Assembly: GCA_016928875.1 (NCBI GenBank)
Contig: JAFGJY010000006.1
Coordinates: forward strand, 1-37,464
Length of the DNA stretch: 37,464 bases
Direction: 5' to 3'
From: Candidatus Omnitrophota bacterium
GTDB taxonomy: Bacteria; Omnitrophota; Omnitrophia; JAHJGZ01; JAFGJY01
Position 1 is the stretch's first letter. The number at the start of each line of letters is the position of its first letter. The position numbers and the translations under genes were made by a program. This document shows positions 19,012 to 27,310 of this stretch, piece by piece. The notes beneath the pieces were generated by a model. It was not told the DNA's origin. It saw only the letters and a list, made by a program, of their open reading frames with translations, and did not search any database.

Positions 19012-19168
19012 TAAAGGTTAAAAGATAAAGGGTAAAGTTGAACGCTCGGAGAAAAAGATGTCAGCTTTGTATGGATCAAATGTTGAAGATAAAATTTGAA
19101 TGCTTAACATAAAGAAGAATTATGTCTTGCGCTTATTTTATCCTTAAACCTTTAACCTTTATCCTTGT
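19012..19168. repeat. Heptad-phased repeat locus B, inverted pair between the two tRNAs
   Basis: Left: TAAAGGT TAAAAGA TAAAGGG TAAAGTT (19012-19039). Right: TATTTTA TCCTTAA ACCTTTA ACCTTTA TCCTTGT (19134-19168). Confidence 0.8.
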
Positions 19169-19173
19169 TACAA

Positions 19174-19247
19174 TGGGCAATACTGGACTCGAACCAGTGA
19201 CCTCTACCATGTGAGGGTAGCGCTCTAACCAGCTGAGCTAATTGCCC
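19174..19247 (-). tRNA. tRNA-Val (CAC)
   Basis: Reverse complement GGGCAATTAGCTCAGCTGGTTAGAGCGCTACCCTCACATGGTAGAGGTCACTGGTTCGAGTCCAGTATTGCCCA; anticodon loop CTCACAT. Confidence 0.95.
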
Positions 19248-19302
19248 TGTTCAAGATATGTAATTGTAGATATTTCTCGTTTATTGTCAAGGGGATAAAT
19301 AA

Positions 19303-19587
19303 ATGGTGCTGGCTGAGAAGAGAGTTCATGTACGCTTTACCGGGCGCGTGCAGGGGGTTGGCTTTCGTTACACTGTTGCATCGCTTTCCTCTACGTTTGA
19401 TGTTGCTGGTTATGTGCGTAACGATTATGATGGGTCCGTAGAGCTGGTGGCGGAAGGAACAGAACGAGCATTGATAGATTTTGTGACCGCGATCATGCAC
19501 AGCGGGCTTGAGCGCTATATTACGAACCATACCATCGATTGGTTTCCCAGTAAGAGTGAATTTACAAAGTTTGGGATCAAATATTAA
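19303..19587 (+). CDS. acyP: Acylphosphatase
   Basis: RVHVRFTGRVQGVGFRYTVASLSS...GYVRNDYDGSVELVAEG: catalytic Arg and Asn motifs present. Confidence 0.93.
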   Translation: MVLAEKRVHVRFTGRVQGVGFRYTVASLSSTFDVAGYVRNDYDGSVELVAEGTERALIDFVTAIMHSGLERYITNHTIDWFPSKSEFTKFGIKY

Positions 19588-19593
19588 GGACGT

Positions 19594-20313
19594 TTGATGC
19601 AGACGATCGAGATCAAAAATGTTGCCAAATCGTTTTCTAACGGTGTTGGGCGAACAAAAACCTTCATAAGAGATCTCACATTTTTTGTCGAAAAGGGAAG
19701 TATCGTAGTGCTTATTGGCCCAAATGGTTCCGGTAAGACGACACTCATCAAAATGATACTTTCGCTTTTGCGCACTGACAAAGGGACGATTTCCGTGCTT
19801 GGAGCTGCTACGGGCACAATGGATGTACGGCGCGAGATCGGCTATCTGCCGGAAGTTCCGCGTTTCCCTGAATATCTCAATGCCGAAGAGTTCTTACAGT
19901 ATGTGTGCCAGCTTAATGATATGCCACGCGCACAGATCAGTAGTGAGATCAGTAACGTTTTAGAACGTGTAGAATTGAACAAAGCCGCAACGGTGCCAAT
20001 TAGGAAATATTCCAAAGGCATGAGGAAGCGGCTTGGCATAGCGCAGGCGATCATTGGCGACCCTAAAGTCCTTATTCTCGATGAACCGCTTGATGGGCTC
20101 GATCCGTGTGGAGCGCATATTTTTAGTACGATCATGAAAAAGACAAGAGCAAAAGGCGTAACCGTCCTTTTGACGACCCATCTTTTAAATGAAATCGAAG
20201 AATATGCGGACAAGGTTGCGATCATAAAAGAAGGCACGATAATTTTCGAAGGAATGGTGAATGAGATCAAAGACAACTCGTTGAGTGAGTTGTATATGCG
20301 TGTGGTGAAATAA
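19594..20313 (+). CDS. ABC transporter ATP-binding protein
   Basis: Walker A GPNGSGKTTLIKMILS, signature YSKGMRKRLGIAQAII, Walker B VLILDEPLDGLDP, H-loop LLTTH. No permease gene adjacent. Confidence 0.93.
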   Translation: MMQTIEIKNVAKSFSNGVGRTKTFIRDLTFFVEKGSIVVLIGPNGSGKTTLIKMILSLLRTDKGTISVLGAATGTMDVRREIGYLPEVPRFPEYLNAEEFLQYVCQLNDMPRAQISSEISNVLERVELNKAATVPIRKYSKGMRKRLGIAQAIIGDPKVLILDEPLDGLDPCGAHIFSTIMKKTRAKGVTVLLTTHLLNEIEEYADKVAIIKEGTIIFEGMVNEIKDNSLSELYMRVVK

Positions 20314-20327
20314 ACGAGGGTTGATAT

Positions 20328-20951
20328 ATGGAAGTAGCATTCAAGGTCCTGTGTATGGCGATGTCGTATTTTATTGGGGCATGCCCGACAGCATTTATCA
20401 CGGGTAAACTTGTGAAGAACATCGATATTCGTGAATACGGCAGTGGCAATGTCGGAGCGACCAATGTCTTCCGCGTTGTCGGGAAAAAATGGGGCATTTT
20501 TGTGCTTATTGTTGACATCCTCAAAGGCGTATGTGCTGTTGTTATTTGGCAATATGTAGATAACGCGTTCGATGGGCCTGAACTTTCACGCCGTTTCCTT
20601 TTTATCTGCGGGATTATTGCGATCCTTGGGCATAATTGGACGATTTTCCTTAATTTCAAAGGGGGCAAAGGCGTTGCTACAACACTTGGCGTTTTGCTTG
20701 GGCTTTTTCCAGTCTCGGTCTCGATCGCGGCTGCGGTGGCGTTTACGTTGATCGGGATCACACATTATGTGTCGATCGGCTCGATCGTCGGAGCCATCAT
20801 TTTCCCGATTATTTTTGTGATTACAAATCACGGCATGCCCGATTTCGCCTTTTTTATGATCGTGATCTGTATAATTGCGATCATGATCATTATAAAACAT
20901 AAGACTAATATCAGAAGGTTGCTTAAAGGGGAAGAGAACAAGGCATTTTAA
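20328..20951 (+). CDS. plsY: Glycerol-3-phosphate acyltransferase PlsY
   Basis: YFIGACPTAFITGKLVKNIDIREYGSGNVGATNVFRVVGKKWG...LGHNWTIFLNFKGGKGVATTLG. Confidence 0.95.
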   Translation: MEVAFKVLCMAMSYFIGACPTAFITGKLVKNIDIREYGSGNVGATNVFRVVGKKWGIFVLIVDILKGVCAVVIWQYVDNAFDGPELSRRFLFICGIIAILGHNWTIFLNFKGGKGVATTLGVLLGLFPVSVSIAAAVAFTLIGITHYVSIGSIVGAIIFPIIFVITNHGMPDFAFFMIVICIIAIMIIIKHKTNIRRLLKGEENKAF

Positions 20952-20961
20952 AGGGGTATTT

Positions 20962-21732
20962 ATGCCTAAAAAAAGGATCGGGATTTTTATTATTGCGTAT
21001 CAGGCCGTACGGACTCTGATAACTGCGTACGAACGTATTCCACAATCGATTAAGGATGCAGCTGAAGAAATTTATGTCATCGATGATTGCAGCAATGATA
21101 ATACATATTTCGCCGGCCTCGGATATAAACATGAATACAATATTGACAAACTGAAGATCTTTCGCAATCAAACCAACCTACGCTATGGCGGCAATCAGAA
21201 AAAAGGATATGAATACGCGATCGAGCGGGGATTAGACATTGTTGTGATGCTTCACGGCGATGTGCAGTATGCGCCGGAAAAGATCCCGGACCTGATCGCG
21301 CCGCTTATAAATGACGAAGCGGATCTGGTCATGGGGTCACGTATGCTCGAAGCGCCGCTGCGTGGCGGCATGCCGATCTGGAAATATTGTGGCAATCGTT
21401 TTCTCACCTGGATGCAGAATAAAGCACTTAAGACAAATCTTAGCGAATTTCATTCCGGTTTTCGTGCCTACAATGTGCATGCCCTAAAACAACTTCCATT
21501 CAAAGAACTTACTGACGAGTTTCACTTCGACACCGAGATCGTGATCCAATTCCTGGAAAAAGGATTGCGTATCAAAGAGATCCCTATGCCGACCCATTAC
21601 GGCCCTGAATCACATCAAGTTGGCTTTAGAGAATCCGTACGTTACGGATTTAATATCCTTAAGACTCTTTTTGAATACAAAGTGCACAAAGTCCCGTCTC
21701 TTACCTTAAAGACCAAGAAGTACGATGTTTAA
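20962..21732 (+). CDS. Family 2 glycosyltransferase
   Basis: IFIIAYQAVRTLITAYERIP...EEIYVIDDCSNDNT...RYGGNQKKGYEYAIERGLDIVVMLHGDVQYAPE: GT2 dolichyl-phosphate mannosyltransferase-like fold. Confidence 0.88.
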   Translation: MPKKRIGIFIIAYQAVRTLITAYERIPQSIKDAAEEIYVIDDCSNDNTYFAGLGYKHEYNIDKLKIFRNQTNLRYGGNQKKGYEYAIERGLDIVVMLHGDVQYAPEKIPDLIAPLINDEADLVMGSRMLEAPLRGGMPIWKYCGNRFLTWMQNKALKTNLSEFHSGFRAYNVHALKQLPFKELTDEFHFDTEIVIQFLEKGLRIKEIPMPTHYGPESHQVGFRESVRYGFNILKTLFEYKVHKVPSLTLKTKKYDV

Positions 21733-21977
21733 AGACTTACGTGTCATACTGAGCTTGTCTCAGCATTTCTTTGCTTTGAGATCCTGACCTTTTCAGGAGG
21801 ACAAAAATAAATAATTGTGCGTTTATTTACCCTAACAAGAGGTTGAGATGAGGTTGATGAGGATAGAAAATTGGGCATGCAATGTAATGGAATTTGTTTG
21901 CTTATGGCGTATGTTATCAAGTTAATTCAACGAAGTAAATAATCGGTCGTTATTTTATCTTAAGAGGAAGGGTAATA

Positions 21978-22364
21978 ATGTCCTTCGTGCATAAGATGAT
22001 TGAAGACAAGAAACTGGCGCTTACGATTTTTTCAGAGGACGTGAGCGATGAAGTTCTGATCGCGGCTCGTGAGGCAATGGTGAGGCATCCTCAATGGAAG
22101 CCTGGGTTCAATGAGATCGTTGATATCAGAAAAGCCACTTCAGAGCATGTTACCGCAAAGGGCTTAAGGCATCTAATGGCAATTGTGCGGAAGCATGTGA
22201 AAGTGAATTTCAAGACCGCTATTGTCGCGCCTGATCTCTTGTCGTATGGAATGAGCCGAACCTATGAAGCAATTACTGCTGAATCATTTGAAGAGGTGGC
22301 GGTATTTAAGACAATGGAGGAAGCATGTGAGTGGATCGGCATCGATAAAGGATGCGTGGAGTAA
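21978..22364 (+). CDS. SpoIIAA/STAS-like hypothetical protein
   Basis: 128 aa; alternating alpha/beta pattern with ...NEIVDIRKAT...FKTAIVAPDLLSYGMSRTYEAITAES..VAVFKTMEEACEWIGI, resembling the SpoIIAA-like fold. Confidence 0.45.
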   Translation: MSFVHKMIEDKKLALTIFSEDVSDEVLIAAREAMVRHPQWKPGFNEIVDIRKATSEHVTAKGLRHLMAIVRKHVKVNFKTAIVAPDLLSYGMSRTYEAITAESFEEVAVFKTMEEACEWIGIDKGCVE

Positions 22365-22406
22365 CCTTTTAACTTTTTTCAGAAAAATTCAACTTTAATA
22401 TACAAC

Positions 22407-22435
22407 TTGACATAATGGCCTTACATTGATATAGT
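22407..22435 (+). promoter_or_regulatory. Sigma70-type promoter of the riboflavin operon
   Basis: TTGACA (22407-22412), 17-bp spacer, TATAGT (22430-22435); the predicted TSS is almost exactly at the start of the riboswitch. Confidence 0.75.
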
Positions 22436-22441
22436 TATGCA

Positions 22442-22560
22442 GTCTTCGGGGAGAGGTGAAATTCCTCAACCGGCGGTGAGAGCCCGCGAGGGACGCAATA
22501 GTGCCCTGATCCTGTGAAATTCAGGAGCCGACAGTACAGTCTGGATGGGAGAAGATAGCG
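22442..22560 (+). ncRNA. FMN riboswitch (RFN element)
   Basis: TCTTCGGGG..AGGTGAAATTCCTCAACCGGCGGTGAGAGCCCGCGAG...GATCCTGTGAAATTCAGGAGCCGACAGTACAGTCTGGATGGGAGAAGA: canonical RFN conserved blocks. Confidence 0.97.
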
Positions 22561-22587
22561 TAACATACTTAAAATGAACTAATTACG

Positions 22588-22617
22588 AACCCCGAAGAAG
22601 TCCCTTCGGGGTTTTTT
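22588..22617 (+). terminator. Riboswitch-controlled intrinsic terminator
   Basis: aaccccgaag aagtcc cttcggggtttttt: 10-bp stem followed by U-tract. Confidence 0.92.
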
Positions 22618-22623
22618 ATTTAT

Positions 22624-22684
22624 CAGGCCGCAAGTTACAGGCTACAAGCTGCAGGGTTTCATGCAGCCTGAAGCTTGTAGCTTG
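22624..22684. repeat. Heptad-phased repeat locus C, inverted pair in the rib leader downstream of the terminator
   Basis: Left: CAGGCCG CAAGTTA CAGGCTA CAAGCTG CAGGGTT (22624-22658). Right: CAGCCTG AAGCTTG TAGCTTG (22664-22684). Confidence 0.8.
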
Positions 22685-22706
22685 AAGCAAGAACAAGGAG
22701 TACCAA

Positions 22707-23921
22707 ATGGGTTTCTCACCGATCGAAGAGATACTGGCAGATTTTAAGCAAGGTAAGATGGTGATCATTACCGATGATGAGTCACGTGAAAATGAGGGGG
22801 ATATAATTTTTGCGGCTGAGGCCGTAACACCGGGGAAGGTGAATTTCATGATCACGCATGGGCGTGGGCTTGTGTGCGTGCCTCTGGCTGAAGAACGGCT
22901 ACGTGAACTTGAACTCAAGGATATGGTCGAGGAAAATGAGGACTCGTTTAAAACTGCGTTCACCGTTTCGGTCGACGCGCGCGAAGGCATAACGACCGGG
23001 ATATCAGCGTATGACCGCGCACGGACGATTGAGTTGCTTGCGCGTAAAGAAACACGGCGTGGGGATTTTACCATGCCGGGGCACGTCTTTCCGCTTAGGG
23101 CAAAAGAAGGCGGCGTACTTATCCGCAGTGGGCACACCGAGGCTGCGGTCGATCTCGCGCGTCTTACGGGATTTTCAAAAACAGCGGTGATTTGTGAGAT
23201 TATGAATGATGATGGATCGATGGCGCGTACGCCTGAGCTTCTTAAATTTGCTGAAAAACATAACCTCAAGATCGGTACGATCGCATCGCTTATTGAGTAT
23301 CGCCGCAAGCACGATCATTTGATAGAGCGTTTGGCAGAATCAAAGATCCCGACACACTTCGGGGAATGGAAGCTTATCTGTTACCGGTCACTGATTGATC
23401 AGTATCAACATATTGCTCTTGTTAAAGGTGAGATGACCCAAGAACCGACCTTGGTACGTGTGCATTCAGAATGTTTCACGGGCGATGTCTTGGGTTCACT
23501 TAGATGCGATTGCGGTGAACAGCTTTCGACTGCGATGGGTGTTATCGAAAAGGAAGGTCGCGGTGTCATATTGTACATGCGTCAAGAAGGCCGGGGCATC
23601 GGCCTTGCCAATAAACTAAAAGCATATCATCTTCAGGATCAGGGGCTCGATACGGTTGAGGCCAATGAAAAACTTGGTTTTAAACCTGACCTACGAGAGT
23701 ACGGGATTGGCGCGCAAATCCTGGTTGATCTAGGGATCGGTCAGATACGGCTCTTGACCAATAATCCGCGCAAGATTGTTGGGCTAGAAGGGTATGGGCT
23801 TAAGGTCATAGAGCGGGTACCGCTCGAGATCGAGCCGCATCACATCAATCAACGATATTTAGCCGCCAAAAAAGATAAATTAGGACACATTTTATCGTTC
23901 ATAAAAAATAAACAGGGATGA
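22707..23921 (+). CDS. ribBA: Bifunctional 3,4-dihydroxy-2-butanone-4-phosphate synthase/GTP cyclohydrolase II
   Basis: Rib[17 protein letters not shown]...[31 protein letters not shown]. Rib[43 protein letters not shown]. Confidence 0.97.
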   Translation: MGFSPIEEILADFKQGKMVIITDDESRENEGDIIFAAEAVTPGKVNFMITHGRGLVCVPLAEERLRELELKDMVEENEDSFKTAFTVSVDAREGITTGISAYDRARTIELLARKETRRGDFTMPGHVFPLRAKEGGVLIRSGHTEAAVDLARLTGFSKTAVICEIMNDDGSMARTPELLKFAEKHNLKIGTIASLIEYRRKHDHLIERLAESKIPTHFGEWKLICYRSLIDQYQHIALVKGEMTQEPTLVRVHSECFTGDVLGSLRCDCGEQLSTAMGVIEKEGRGVILYMRQEGRGIGLANKLKAYHLQDQGLDTVEANEKLGFKPDLREYGIGAQILVDLGIGQIRLLTNNPRKIVGLEGYGLKVIERVPLEIEPHHINQRYLAAKKDKLGHILSFIKNKQG

Positions 23922-23937
23922 TTAAGTGGTATAGACA

Positions 23938-24029
23938 TGGTAGACGCGGGCTTTAGCCCGCGCTGTACAGAAGTGTTGAAAAATATTGGATATAATTGAA
24001 CATACGCAGGCTAAAGCCTGCGTCTACCA
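23938..24029. repeat. REP/BIME-like element between ribBA and ribH
   Basis: Outer inverted repeats TGGTAGACGC (23938-23947) and GCGTCTACCA (24020-24029), each adjoining a hairpin: CGCGGGCT-TT-AGCCCGCG and CGCAGGCT-AA-AGCCTGCG. Confidence 0.85.
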
Positions 24030-24077
24030 CACAAATGAACGGGGAAGTCAAAAGTATATAAACACAGGGGGGATACA

Positions 24078-24551
24078 ATGGTAAAAAAGATCGAAGCTAA
24101 TTTAAATGCACAAGGTAAAAAGTTCGGGATCGTGGCCTCACGGTTCAACGAATTCATTACGAACAGGCTGGTCGAAGGGGCGATCGATTCGCTCAAACGT
24201 CACGGCGCTAGTGAGAACAACATCGAAGTAATATGGTGTCCTGGTTCATTTGAGATACCGCTGGTATGCCAGACTTTGCTTCAAATAAAAAAATATAACG
24301 CTGTCCTTGCACTTGGCGCGGTGATCAGGGGCGAGACGCCGCATTTTGAGTACGTTGCCAGTGAAGTCACGAAAGGCGTTGCCAAAGTATCGCTGGACAC
24401 AGGCATTCCGGTCGTTTTCGGTGTCATAACAGCTGACAGTCTTGAGCATGCCATCGACCGGGCCGGTATGAAGAGTGGCAATAAAGGGGCAGAGGCGGCT
24501 GAGAGTGCGATCGAGATGGCGAATTTAAAAGCTGAAATTTCAAAGGAATAA
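24078..24551 (+). CDS. ribH: 6,7-dimethyl-8-ribityllumazine synthase
   Basis: [29 protein letters not shown]...[15 protein letters not shown]...[23 protein letters not shown]. Confidence 0.96.
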   Translation: MVKKIEANLNAQGKKFGIVASRFNEFITNRLVEGAIDSLKRHGASENNIEVIWCPGSFEIPLVCQTLLQIKKYNAVLALGAVIRGETPHFEYVASEVTKGVAKVSLDTGIPVVFGVITADSLEHAIDRAGMKSGNKGAEAAESAIEMANLKAEISKE

Positions 24552-24617
24552 GGGTAAAATGACACAATATGTAAAAATTGTTGTTGATCTTTTTGTTATA
24601 AGCCAAGGGTAGGGTAG

Positions 24618-25034
24618 ATGCGTAAGAGAACTAAAGCACGTGAGATCGCGATGGCGATCCTCTATCAACTCGATGTTTCGGAAGGTTCGCTCGATGAACT
24701 GCTTGCAACATATTGGGAGGATCATGAGGTCATTGAACCGGAGATCAAGCAGTTTGCAGAACGCATTTTGCGGGGGACCGTGCAGGAACTGCCATCCATT
24801 GACGCTATACTTACGAAATATGCCGATAATTGGCACCTTGAACGGATGGCAGTTATCGATCGCAACATTCTTCGTTTTGCCATTTACGAGCTGCTTTACA
24901 TGCCTGATATTCCCCCCAAAGTCACCATAAATGAATCGGTGAACATTGCCAAGAAGTTTTCCTTAGGCGAGTCCGGGAAATTCGTCAACGGCGTATTGGA
25001 CAAGATCAACCATACGGAAAAGCCGCGCATATGA
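24618..25034 (+). CDS. nusB: Transcription antitermination factor NusB
   Basis: RTKAREIAMAILYQLDVSEG...ERMAVIDRNILRFAIYELLYMPDIPPKVTINESVNIAKKFSLGESGKFVNGVLDKI. Confidence 0.95.
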   Translation: MRKRTKAREIAMAILYQLDVSEGSLDELLATYWEDHEVIEPEIKQFAERILRGTVQELPSIDAILTKYADNWHLERMAVIDRNILRFAIYELLYMPDIPPKVTINESVNIAKKFSLGESGKFVNGVLDKINHTEKPRI

Positions 25035-25068
25035 AGGTGCGGATATCTTCGAATACCACAGGAACATT

Positions 25069-26172
25069 ATGAACTTTGACGAGAATATAATGTATAAAGC
25101 CATTGGCCTGGCGGAAGGCGGGCGGCGGCTTGCGCATCCGAATCCTATGGTCGGTGCAGTGATCGTTAAGAATGGCGAGATCTTGGCCGGCGGTTTTCAT
25201 CAACGCTTTGGTGGCCCACATGCCGAAGTGAGTGCGATCAAAAAGGCTGGGGTTCAATGTAAAGGGGCAACATTATATGTGACCCTTGAGCCGTGTTCAA
25301 CGACCGGGAAAACACCGCCATGCGTTGAGGCAGTCATCAAAGCAGGCTTTTCTAAAGTAGTGGTTGGAGCGATCGACCCGAACCCTGCACATAAGGGATG
25401 CGGTATTCGCATGCTTCGTAACGCAGGGATAGAAGTTGTCATTGGTGTTCTTAGGGATGTTGTCGCGCGTCAGAACGAAGTGTTCTTTACGAATATGCAA
25501 AAAGGCCGTCCGTTCGTGACCGTTAAGCTTGCGATGAGCCTGGATGGCAAGATCGCGACAGCGACCGGAGAATCACGCTGGATATCAAGCGAGGATTCGC
25601 GAAGGGTAGTGCATGAACTGCGGGCGTGTTCTGATGCTGTGCTTATCGGTGTTACGTCATGCATTATGGACAAGGCTCGCTTGAATATACGCGGGATATC
25701 CGGTAAATGGAAGGAGCCGTACAAAGTTATTATCGATCCAAGGCTTGAACTTCCGTTCAATGCGCGGGTCTTAAAAAGTAATCGTCACGAACGCATTATT
25801 ATATTGACCAAATGCAGTGCCGGGGCGAAGAAGTTTAAGACACTGATCGATAAAGGTGTCAATGTCAGACATGTGCGGTCGCAAGGGAAATACCTTTCGA
25901 TCAGAGCGATCTTAAAAGAATTAAGTACGTTCGATATTCGCTCTGTAGTGGTTGAAGGGGGCAGCGGTATCGTCGGGAGTTTTTTTGATGCACGTTTGGT
26001 CGATAAGGTATGCTTTTTTGTTGCGCCGAAGATCATCGGCGGGAAATTAAGCCTGTGCGCGGTGGGGGGCAAAGGGATCGATTGTGTCAAAAATGCGTTT
26101 TCGATCCACGACCTTGAAGTGACCAAGGTTGGATGTGACCATGTTTTTGTGGGATATCCGAATGCACGGTAA
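25069..26172 (+). CDS. ribD: Bifunctional riboflavin deaminase/reductase RibD
   Basis: GGRRLAHPNPMVGAVIVKNGEILAGGFHQRFGGPHAEVSAI...TLYVTLEPCSTTGKTPPCVEAVIKAG; reductase domain KLAMSLDGKIATATGESRWIS. Confidence 0.96.
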   Translation: MNFDENIMYKAIGLAEGGRRLAHPNPMVGAVIVKNGEILAGGFHQRFGGPHAEVSAIKKAGVQCKGATLYVTLEPCSTTGKTPPCVEAVIKAGFSKVVVGAIDPNPAHKGCGIRMLRNAGIEVVIGVLRDVVARQNEVFFTNMQKGRPFVTVKLAMSLDGKIATATGESRWISSEDSRRVVHELRACSDAVLIGVTSCIMDKARLNIRGISGKWKEPYKVIIDPRLELPFNARVLKSNRHERIIILTKCSAGAKKFKTLIDKGVNVRHVRSQGKYLSIRAILKELSTFDIRSVVVEGGSGIVGSFFDARLVDKVCFFVAPKIIGGKLSLCAVGGKGIDCVKNAFSIHDLEVTKVGCDHVFVGYPNAR

Positions 26173-26189
26173 TAAACATTAGGAGTCAT

Positions 26190-26834
26190 ATGTTTACAGG
26201 TATTATCCAAACGATCGGAACGATTGATGCTATTTCGCAGAATGGTTCTGTGACCGATCTTTCGATCCGTGTTAAAAATGACTTTACTGCAGGTCTTGCT
26301 CTCGGCGATAGTATTGCTATCAACGGGACATGTCTTACTGTTGTTCGCTTTGATGAGGATTCATTTAGCGTGCAAATTGTAGATGCGACTAAAAAGACAA
26401 CAACGCTCGGGAAGCTAAGTAAAGGGGCTGTGGTTAACCTCGAGAAAGCGTTGGCTGCGAACGGACGTCTTGACGGACATTTTGTACAAGGACATGTTGA
26501 TGGCGTTGGGGTTGTAAAAGCGATCGATAAACGTACAAAAGCCATTTGGTTAACGATCGCAGTTGATAAGGGCCTCATGCAGTATATGATCGATAAGGGC
26601 TCGGTCGCGATCGATGGCATTAGTCTTACGATCCAAGAGATCGAAGGGGCCATCTTTTCCGTTGCTATTATTCCACATACATTTGCGGTAACGAACTTAT
26701 CTACGAAAAAGGTCGGCGATATAATCAATATCGAGACAGACCTCCTTGGCAAGTATGTAATTTCCTACCTTTCTAAGGCTAAAGGGAATAAAGAATCCTT
26801 AACGGTTGATAAACTTCGAGAAAATGGATTTTAA
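26190..26834 (+). CDS. ribE: Riboflavin synthase alpha chain
   Basis: MFTGIIQTIGTI...GDSIAINGTCLTVV...LDGHFVQGHVDGVG...GSVAIDGISLTIQEIE: duplicated lumazine-binding domains. Confidence 0.96.
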   Translation: MFTGIIQTIGTIDAISQNGSVTDLSIRVKNDFTAGLALGDSIAINGTCLTVVRFDEDSFSVQIVDATKKTTTLGKLSKGAVVNLEKALAANGRLDGHFVQGHVDGVGVVKAIDKRTKAIWLTIAVDKGLMQYMIDKGSVAIDGISLTIQEIEGAIFSVAIIPHTFAVTNLSTKKVGDIINIETDLLGKYVISYLSKAKGNKESLTVDKLRENGF

Positions 26835-26921
26835 TATTTACTAATATGCATAATTCTATTATATTAAGAAATGCGTACGGTATATTTCTGTGTATTTGTA
26901 TTAATGATGGAGTTTTAAGAC

Positions 26922-27281
26922 ATGATTGAAGGTAAGCAAAACGATGTGAACAATGATCCGAATGCAGATAAGGATATAACGGTCAGTGACGGCAAATTCT
27001 TTGCGGCGATCGGCTATTTGGTTTTTTTATGTTTTGTCCCACTTTATTTTAAGCGTGATAATGAATATGCTTTGTTCCATGGCAGGCGGGCCTTGGTCTT
27101 ATTCTTTCTTGAGTGTGCGTGTGGCATCCTATCGGTGATCCCCATTATCGGCCTGGTTATTGGATGGGTCGGATTTGTGGTCTTTGGTCTCATTTCACTG
27201 TTCGCTATCTTTCAGGTCCTCTCGGACGAACGTTGGGAAATACCTTTCATTTTTGAGATCTCGCGCAAGATAGTATTGTGA
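26922..27281 (+). CDS. DUF4870/Tic20-like small membrane protein
   Basis: 119 aa with FAAIGYLVFLCFVPLYFKRDNEYALFHGRRALVLFFLE... and further TM helices. Confidence 0.6.
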   Translation: MIEGKQNDVNNDPNADKDITVSDGKFFAAIGYLVFLCFVPLYFKRDNEYALFHGRRALVLFFLECACGILSVIPIIGLVIGWVGFVVFGLISLFAIFQVLSDERWEIPFIFEISRKIVL

Positions 27282-27310
27282 CGCGGGTAAAAACTGATTC
27301 AGGAGTTTTG

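Noticed and set aside
18806-19168. Heptad repeat arrays as a CRISPR array.
   Set aside because: Units are only 7 nt, with no 25-40 nt direct repeats and spacers, and no cas genes nearby.
19594-20313. ABC ATPase as part of a new export system with plsY and acylphosphatase.
   Set aside because: No permease gene is adjacent, and plsY/acylphosphatase are housekeeping; adjacency alone is not evidence.
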